Source of the DNA: Desulfobacterales bacterium
Lineage (GTDB): Bacteria > Desulfobacterota > Desulfobacteria > Desulfobacterales > C00003060
Length of the DNA: 10,974 nt
NCBI GenBank assembly: GCA_020347085.1
Contig: CP070769.1
Location: 1,251,105 to 1,262,078 of the forward strand
Direction: 5' to 3'
Part shown: one piece after another, positions 6,920 through 10,974 of the stretch
How the letters are laid out: every line of letters begins with the position of its first letter
Position numbering within the stretch: the first letter of the stretch is position 1
Program-made: the position numbers and the translations under genes
Notes under the pieces: model-generated
Databases searched by the model: none
The model's input: the letters and a program-made list of their open reading frames with translations, nothing else
Told to the model about the DNA's origin: nothing

Positions 6920-8518
6920 ATGGGCGTTACCATGCTTGCGCATGCTGGAAAGAACTTGTTCATAATCTTCATGTTCATAGCATGGCTGGTGCCAGACAAT
7001 GTGGTGCGCGCTGATGATTGTGAGGAAGCAAGACAATGGCACCAGAAAGGCTTAGCCTTGGATGATAATTCAGAAAAGGAGGCTTCCTATTATCAAAAGG
7101 CTATCAAATTGTGTCCCCATTATTTTGAGGTACACAACAAACTGGGTGAAGTATATAAGAACTGGGGTGACTATGAATCGGCTATCAAGGAATTCAAAGA
7201 AGCCGGTGAAAGCGCCTCATTCGCCGAACCACACTACAATCTGGGCGAAATCTATAGAGTGCAAGGCAGATATGATCTGGCCGAGGAAGAGTTCAAAAAG
7301 GCCATTAAGATAAAACCTGATTTTCGCGAGGTGCAGAACCAGCTACAATACGTTCAAAAAAGATCGGGTACATTTGATGTCGCCATTGAGGCGCGTCTGG
7401 CACCAGTTCGTACCGGGGCTCCTCGCAGCCCCGTTGCCATGGAGGCCCGTCCCGGACCAAAGTCCATTGAGCCTCGTCCTGGGCCGGCTCCGATTGAGGC
7501 GCGTCCTGGGCCAGTTCCAATTGAGGCGCGCAGTAGGCCATCTTCCACTGGGGCCAGTTTTGGTACAATTCCTACCCCCATTGTTGCAAGGACGGCAGGG
7601 ACAGGAATGACCCTCCCCAAGGGTTCATTCCTGGTTGATTTTCAGTATGAATACTGGACTCAGGAGTCAGGGCTTGAGTTCAACGCCCCCGAAGCGCTGG
7701 CCGCCTCCGATTCGAGAGACACCGATGTGCACATGTGGATTGGGGGCATACGTTACGGTTTGACCAGGAATCTTACAATCGGTTTGTTTCCCAAGTTTTT
7801 TCAAAAAACAACCGAGGTGCCTATAACCTTTCAGGTGACGGAAGGTCCAGGGAGACAGGTGGCAGGAGAAGGAATCGATGCTGAACTTGAGGTCAGTGGA
7901 TTTGGAGATACCGTGTTCCTGACAAAATATCGTTTGTGGCGCAAGGGGATGACACATCTTTCAGTCTTCCATTTGTTGAGTATCCCAACAGGTGATGAAG
8001 ATGAGACAGCAGAGGACGAAGGTGTCGAGCGGCGGATACCGTTGGGCTCTGGAAGCGTTGATTTTACGCCTGGCATCGCTTTTACTACGGTCAAACAACC
8101 GTTAACCATACACTCCAATATCAGGTATGTGATTACAGATGGAAGACATGCTGGCGATGAATTTCACTGGGACGTGGCAGTTGCCTTTCCCAGTTTTCAC
8201 AATCTTATACCGATTATGGAACTGAACTACAGGTGGGCGGATTCTGCTGAAAGGGACGTGTTGTTCCAAACACAGTTGGGACAGCCCTCTACGTTTGGCC
8301 CTCCCTGGGCGAGTACGCCTGGTGGAGGTCCTCAGACCCAGGAAGGCACACTAACGGAAGAAGGAGGGCATACACTCTTTCTGTCCCCGGGCATACAGCT
8401 TTTTTTACCGAAAGGATTTAGAGCGGAAATCGGGGTTCAATTTCCCGTGATAGAACCAGATGATGGATGGGTGGAAGAGTTTGTATTCCATGTGGGAATA
8501 GCAAAATACTTCCTGTGA
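6920..8518 (+). CDS. Exported TPR protein fused to an outer-membrane beta-barrel-like domain
   Basis: Not a named gene. Read from ATG 6920 it has 532 residues: a signal peptide with a hydrophobic core (about 12-24) and a plausible cleavage after VVRA (31); about three TPR units (37-67, 70-101, 104-136), the last with the AEEEFKKAIKIKPDF pattern; a linker of six nine-residue units (157-210); and a C-terminal region (about 225-532) of alternating strands with GDTVFLTKYRLW, the LSIPTGDED turn and LGSGSVDF. That region resembles the Phenol_MetA_deg-type barrel families, and the chain ends in an aromatic-containing strand (AKYFL), as outer-membrane proteins do. Starts at TTG 6803, ATG 6824 and ATG 6932 are also in frame; 6920 is preferred because it puts the signal peptide at the N-terminus, though no good ribosome site precedes it. 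The TPR part should lie in the periplasm and could bind a partner such as the cytochrome downstream. The barrel assignment is from pattern only. Confidence 0.75.
   Translation: MGVTMLAHAGKNLFIIFMFIAWLVPDNVVRADDCEEARQWHQKGLALDDNSEKEASYYQKAIKLCPHYFEVHNKLGEVYKNWGDYESAIKEFKEAGESASFAEPHYNLGEIYRVQGRYDLAEEEFKKAIKIKPDFREVQNQLQYVQKRSGTFDVAIEARLAPVRTGAPRSPVAMEARPGPKSIEPRPGPAPIEARPGPVPIEARSRPSSTGASFGTIPTPIVARTAGTGMTLPKGSFLVDFQYEYWTQESGLEFNAPEALAASDSRDTDVHMWIGGIRYGLTRNLTIGLFPKFFQKTTEVPITFQVTEGPGRQVAGEGIDAELEVSGFGDTVFLTKYRLWRKGMTHLSVFHLLSIPTGDEDETAEDEGVERRIPLGSGSVDFTPGIAFTTVKQPLTIHSNIRYVITDGRHAGDEFHWDVAVAFPSFHNLIPIMELNYRWADSAERDVLFQTQLGQPSTFGPPWASTPGGGPQTQEGTLTEEGGHTLFLSPGIQLFLPKGFRAEIGVQFPVIEPDDGWVEEFVFHVGIAKYFL
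7039..7059 (+). repeat. Direct repeat, copy inside the TPR gene
   Basis: Second copy of the segment at 6763-6782, here 21 bases with one extra C, lying in the codons of the first TPR helix (HQKGLAL). Confidence 0.4.
7388..7549 (+). repeat. Six 27-base in-frame tandem units coding a Pro/Arg-rich linker
   Basis: Six nine-codon units, consensus E-A-R-P-G-P-x-P-I. Units 3 to 5 (from 7442, 7469 and 7496) are nearly identical; units 1, 2 and 6 have diverged. They join the TPR domain to the barrel-like domain. The Pro/Arg-rich composition suggests an extended, positively charged spacer. The G+C-rich units also create spurious open frames on both strands. Confidence 0.85.
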
Positions 8519-8520
8519 GG
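8517..8520 (+). promoter_or_regulatory. Ribosome site overlapping the TPR-barrel stop codon
   Basis: GAGG overlaps the TGA (8516-8518) of the upstream gene and lies 7 bases before TTG 8528. A competing site is GGGGG at 8552-8556, 4 bases before GTG 8561. Both starts leave the signal peptide of the beta-helix protein intact. Confidence 0.45.
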
Positions 8521-8527
8521 TTTGATC

Positions 8528-9811
8528 TTGACTGACCAGGGTCCGGAATATGGGGGTTTTGTGTACAAGTTTTGCCGGGTTATAGGTCTTATATTTGTAT
8601 TCTTTATCGGCACAGTCACGCATTGTATGGCCATGGAGGATATGCCAGCTGGCATGGCCGGTCATGTGGTTGTTATTGAGGATAACGAATTGTATGGCAA
8701 TAGTCTTGTGGGCATCAGGATAAGAGGCAGAACCCCCATTGCGATCAGAAAGTGTAAGGTCTATTCGAATGGGATGGCAGGAATTGTTGTGGATAGAGGG
8801 GCAAGAGTCACGGTTGCGGGCTGCGATGTTTTCAAAAATGGGAGAGCGGGTATAAATATCGGCGAGCTTGCACCCGTAACCATTGAAGACAGAACAACGT
8901 ATAAAAATAACACGGCCAGTGTACAGACGTCCGGAACCGGGAAAAAAGAAGAACGCCTGCTGGAAATCAGCATTCTCAATAATAGAATATATATGAACAA
9001 TGAGGCAGGCATAAGATCAATGCCTCAACGAGACAAGAAGGTGGACTTACGCGTCGTTGGAAACGACATATATGAGAATAGAAAGGCAGGGGTCAGGGTA
9101 GAAAATAATACCAAGTTGACGGCCAAAGGGAATGACATCCATGAGAATGGGACGCTGGGTATTGTCGCCCTCGAATCTGTGATTCCGCCGGTGTTGGACA
9201 TCTATCAAAACAGCGTTCGGTTTAATGTTGGACCGGGAATCCATATTATTAATGGTATTACGGGTCGCATTGGGATTAGAAACAACTGGATTTATAATAA
9301 CCTGCTCTCTGGTATTGCATGCGGCTTAGTGGGCGACCCAACGAGCCAGTTACTTAATGTTGAGATTATTAATAATACAATTGTATCGAACGGCAGCAGC
9401 GGTCAGGGGTCTGGTATTAGAAATGATAGTAAGGGGAAAGTCACCATCTTGAATAACGTGATCGCTTATAATTATGTCTCCGGCATAATGACCAAAGGGT
9501 GCCGGGGGTATTCATATAATCTTCTATTCGCAAACGGTTATGTGAGCCATGAGAGTGAGGATACGAACACAGCAGTCGATTCGAATGAAGTCCTGCAATA
9601 TGCAGGCTGTCTGGAAAAAGGGAAGGGGGATTTAATCAGTGATCCGCTTTTTGTGGATCCGGACAATTACGATTTTCATCTTACACACAAATCGCCGGCA
9701 ATAGATGCTGGAAAAGAGATATCTATTTATGACGATATTTCTTTTCCTCCTTCACAAGGTACCAACAGGAATGACATGGGTGTCACCGGGGGGCCCTATG
9801 CTACCGAGTAG
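8528..9811 (+). CDS. Secreted right-handed parallel beta-helix repeat protein
   Basis: Exported beta-helix protein, about 427 residues read from TTG 8528 (GTG 8561 is an alternative; there is no early ATG). A hydrophobic signal segment (about 18-31) is followed by a likely cleavage after HCMA near 35. Residues from about 46 to 330 are coils of roughly 22-24 residues with the PbH1 pattern: a small hydrophobic strand, an Asn turn (DNELYGN, KVYSNG, DVFKNG, NRIYMNN, NDIYENR, NDIHENG) and an AGI(x)V strand. This predicts a stack with Asn ladders, as in NosD-like and pectate-lyase-like folds. The C-terminus carries SDPLFVDPDNYDFHL and SPAIDAG, a closing motif common in extracellular bacterial beta-helix proteins. 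I see no catalytic set for a polysaccharide lyase, so an enzymatic role is unproven; a structural or adhesive surface role is possible. It follows the TPR-barrel gene by 9 bases and overlaps the cytochrome gene by 14. Confidence 0.85.
   Translation: MTDQGPEYGGFVYKFCRVIGLIFVFFIGTVTHCMAMEDMPAGMAGHVVVIEDNELYGNSLVGIRIRGRTPIAIRKCKVYSNGMAGIVVDRGARVTVAGCDVFKNGRAGINIGELAPVTIEDRTTYKNNTASVQTSGTGKKEERLLEISILNNRIYMNNEAGIRSMPQRDKKVDLRVVGNDIYENRKAGVRVENNTKLTAKGNDIHENGTLGIVALESVIPPVLDIYQNSVRFNVGPGIHIINGITGRIGIRNNWIYNNLLSGIACGLVGDPTSQLLNVEIINNTIVSNGSSGQGSGIRNDSKGKVTILNNVIAYNYVSGIMTKGCRGYSYNLLFANGYVSHESEDTNTAVDSNEVLQYAGCLEKGKGDLISDPLFVDPDNYDFHLTHKSPAIDAGKEISIYDDISFPPSQGTNRNDMGVTGGPYATE
9788..9793 (+). promoter_or_regulatory. 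G-rich ribosome site for the cytochrome gene
   Basis: GGGGGG inside the end of the beta-helix gene, 4 bases before ATG 9798. Pairing with the anti-Shine-Dalgarno sequence would need G-U wobble. It supports 9798 over the earlier in-frame ATG at 9705, which would bury the lipoprotein signal. Confidence 0.45.
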
Positions 9812-10664
9812 TAGAGAGACCATCCGTATCACATCGGTGCTATGCGTGCTATTGGCAGTCGTGACAATCGCCTTTGGCCTGAGTTCCACGGGGTGTGTGG
9901 CACCAGCTCCTTCTGGGGCTGGAACCAAGCAAGATATTGCACCCGTGTATGCTGTGGAGATTCAACCGCTCAAAACACAGCAGTGTGGGCGGTGTCATTA
10001 TTCTTTTTATGACCAGTTAAGAAATGAGGGCGGTAAACACAGAATAGACTGTCAGAGATGTCATGAGCAGTTCCATGTCTATCGTCCTGGAAGGGTAAAA
10101 TATGAAGATATCCTCCCTAAATGTGAAACCTGTCACGGACAGATTCATGGAGGGGGTCTGGCACGATGTGCCGAATGTCACGAGGCGCACGCCCCGATGA
10201 ACCTCCCTGCCAACCGTGCTCTAGAGCAAGGGTGTTACATATGCCATCCTGAGGCCGACAAGGAAATGAAGACATACGTCACCCAACATACAGAGCTCTA
10301 TTGCTTCACTTGTCATCATACAAGGCATAGACATGTTCCTGAGTGCATGGAATGCCATCAGCCCCACACAAGACGGATGACTCAGGCTGACTGCTTGGCG
10401 TGCCATCCTCCCCATAAGGCCCTTCAAGTGATTTACCCAGAGGATATTCCACAGGAGTCATGTGCAGGTTGTCACCGACATGCTTATGATATGCTAAAAC
10501 AGAGCGGTACAAAGCATACGGCCCTCGGCTGCGCGAGATGTCATCCCGAACATCGGGCAATTATGCCATGTCAAGGCTGTCATCCTGAAACCCATAGCGC
10601 TGATATGTTGCAGAAATATCCAGCATGTGGGCGGTGCCACGGTATAGCTCATAGCCTGTCTTAG
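9798..10664 (+). CDS. Dodecaheme c-type cytochrome lipoprotein
   Basis: Predicted lipid-anchored electron-transfer protein of 288 residues with twelve CxxCH heme sites, first Cys at 63, 85, 109, 124, 146, 169, 183, 199, 222, 245, 258 and 277. The N-terminus has arginines, a hydrophobic stretch (about 13-27) and a lipobox-like LSSTGC with C33 as the lipid-modified residue, so hemes are attached after export and the protein sits on the inner or outer membrane. The hemes fall into three tetraheme modules (from C63, C146 and C222). In each, a His lies exactly 18 residues after the first Cys (H81, H164, H240), a good distal-ligand candidate; further His residues follow most motifs at +3 or +4. About one heme per 19 residues from C63 to the end is dense packing, like c3/c7 and NrfB/MtrA-type wires. 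The start overlaps the end of the beta-helix gene, pointing to co-expression. It is not assignable to a named family. Confidence 0.92.
   Translation: MLPSSRETIRITSVLCVLLAVVTIAFGLSSTGCVAPAPSGAGTKQDIAPVYAVEIQPLKTQQCGRCHYSFYDQLRNEGGKHRIDCQRCHEQFHVYRPGRVKYEDILPKCETCHGQIHGGGLARCAECHEAHAPMNLPANRALEQGCYICHPEADKEMKTYVTQHTELYCFTCHHTRHRHVPECMECHQPHTRRMTQADCLACHPPHKALQVIYPEDIPQESCAGCHRHAYDMLKQSGTKHTALGCARCHPEHRAIMPCQGCHPETHSADMLQKYPACGRCHGIAHSLS
9984..10640 (+). repeat. Three diverged tetraheme modules
   Basis: Protein-level repeat in the cytochrome, beginning at 9984, 10233 and 10461. Each module reads CxxCH, 13 residues, His, 3-4 residues, CxxCH, then two more CxxCH. Modules 1 and 3 also share a YDxLxxxGxKH segment; module 2 has the equivalent DKEMxTxxTQH. 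Module length falls from 83 to 76 to about 60 residues by shortening between hemes. No DNA-level identity is obvious, so the duplication is old. Confidence 0.75.
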
Positions 10665-10785
10665 TAACAACTGAGGCTTTTGGGGAGAAGCTCCCTGCAG
10701 CGTCACCCTTTTAGGATGGTGTGCGCTGATGATTTTAAGAGATGATCAAAATTAGATGTAGGGTGGAGATTTGCCTAATTATGCT
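10665..10785. other. Short intergenic region after the cytochrome gene
   Basis: 121 bases with no open frame of note. It contains a small hairpin, GGGAG-aag-CTCCC at 10683-10695, but no T-run follows on either strand, so I do not call a terminator. GGTGGAG at 10762-10768 could be a distant ribosome site for the next gene. Confidence 0.5.
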
Positions 10786-10974
10786 ATGAAAATCGGCTTT
10801 ATTTTTTTGATTCTGGCGGTTTTGTTTCCCCAGGGAGCGGTGGCCAAGGACATCTTTGTGCCGGATGATTACGCAACGATTGGGGAAGCCATGGATGTAG
10901 CCAGTTTGGGTGATACCGTATATGTGAAGCCGGGCACGTACAACGAGCGTATTGAAATAGGGGAAGGGGTCAAC
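10786..10974 (+). CDS. Exported beta-helix-type protein, 3' end beyond the window
   Basis: Partial: 63 codons, open to the window edge. ATG 10786 starts a clear signal peptide (MKIGFIFLILAVL, then a likely cleavage after GAVA near residue 20). The mature N-terminus DIFVPDDYATIGEAMDVA followed by GDTVYVKPGTYNERI is the entry segment typical of pectinesterase-like and DUF1565-type right-handed beta-helix proteins, where a first helix caps the stack before the repeats begin. It is the second beta-helix-type gene in this cluster and differs in N-terminal type from the one at 8528. Its ribosome site is unclear: GGAG at 10765-10768 is 17 bases away, and an in-frame TTG at 10771 lies too close to it. 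The total length and C-terminal domain are unknown. Confidence 0.75.
   Translation, partial: MKIGFIFLILAVLFPQGAVAKDIFVPDDYATIGEAMDVASLGDTVYVKPGTYNERIEIGEGVN

Noticed and set aside
7305..7620. Open frames on both strands over the linker repeat
   Set aside because: They arise from the in-frame 27-base tandem units, and only the + frame joins recognisable domains.
9705..9797. N-terminal extension of the cytochrome from ATG 9705
   Set aside because: It overlaps the conserved end of the beta-helix protein and would bury the lipoprotein signal; ATG 9798 gives a normal one.
10683..10695. GGGAG-aag-CTCCC hairpin after the cytochrome gene as a terminator
   Set aside because: Short stem and no T-run on either strand.

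Overview
The window reads as a chromosomal stretch from a Gram-negative, probably anaerobic or facultatively anaerobic bacterium. The evidence is two lipoproteins with lipoboxes, a secreted beta-barrel-like protein, a twelve-heme c-type cytochrome, a NIF-type NifU/NifS pair, and DUF362 and PPC/DUF296 genes. This mix is common in Desulfobacterota (former Deltaproteobacteria) and some Nitrospirota. That placement is inferred from gene content only; there is no rRNA or other marker gene. All supported genes lie on the + strand. I found no tRNA, rRNA, CRISPR array, transposase or integrase.

Left block (87-2961): a translationally coupled nifU-nifS pair for iron-sulfur cluster assembly (three-domain NifU scaffold and cysteine desulfurase), followed by an M48-family zinc metalloprotease lipoprotein, probably for envelope quality control. 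No nitrogenase genes are visible, so nifUS here may be a general Fe-S system.

Middle block (3044-6623): five genes in a row, mostly tightly packed. They encode a DUF362 protein, a small dual-specificity-type phosphatase, a HAD-superfamily protein, a diacylglycerol/sphingosine-kinase-like lipid kinase, and a PPC/DUF296 domain protein. A lipid kinase beside two phosphatase-fold proteins suggests a phosphoryl-transfer module, possibly acting on lipids. Three of the proteins carry changed signature motifs: Phe for His before the DSP cysteine, DxN for DxD in HAD motif I, and GIGCDY where lipid kinases usually have GTGNDF.

Right block (6624-10974): about 300 bases without a convincing gene, then a run of exported proteins. 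These are a TPR domain joined through a nine-residue repeat linker to an outer-membrane beta-barrel-like domain, a secreted right-handed beta-helix protein, a dodecaheme cytochrome c lipoprotein built from three tetraheme modules, and the start of a second exported beta-helix-type protein cut by the window edge. The first three are linked by short gaps or overlaps and are probably co-transcribed. A candidate porin, a multiheme lipoprotein and surface-type beta-helix proteins together resemble the parts list of an outer-membrane electron conduit. This is the most interesting hypothesis in the window and it is inference.
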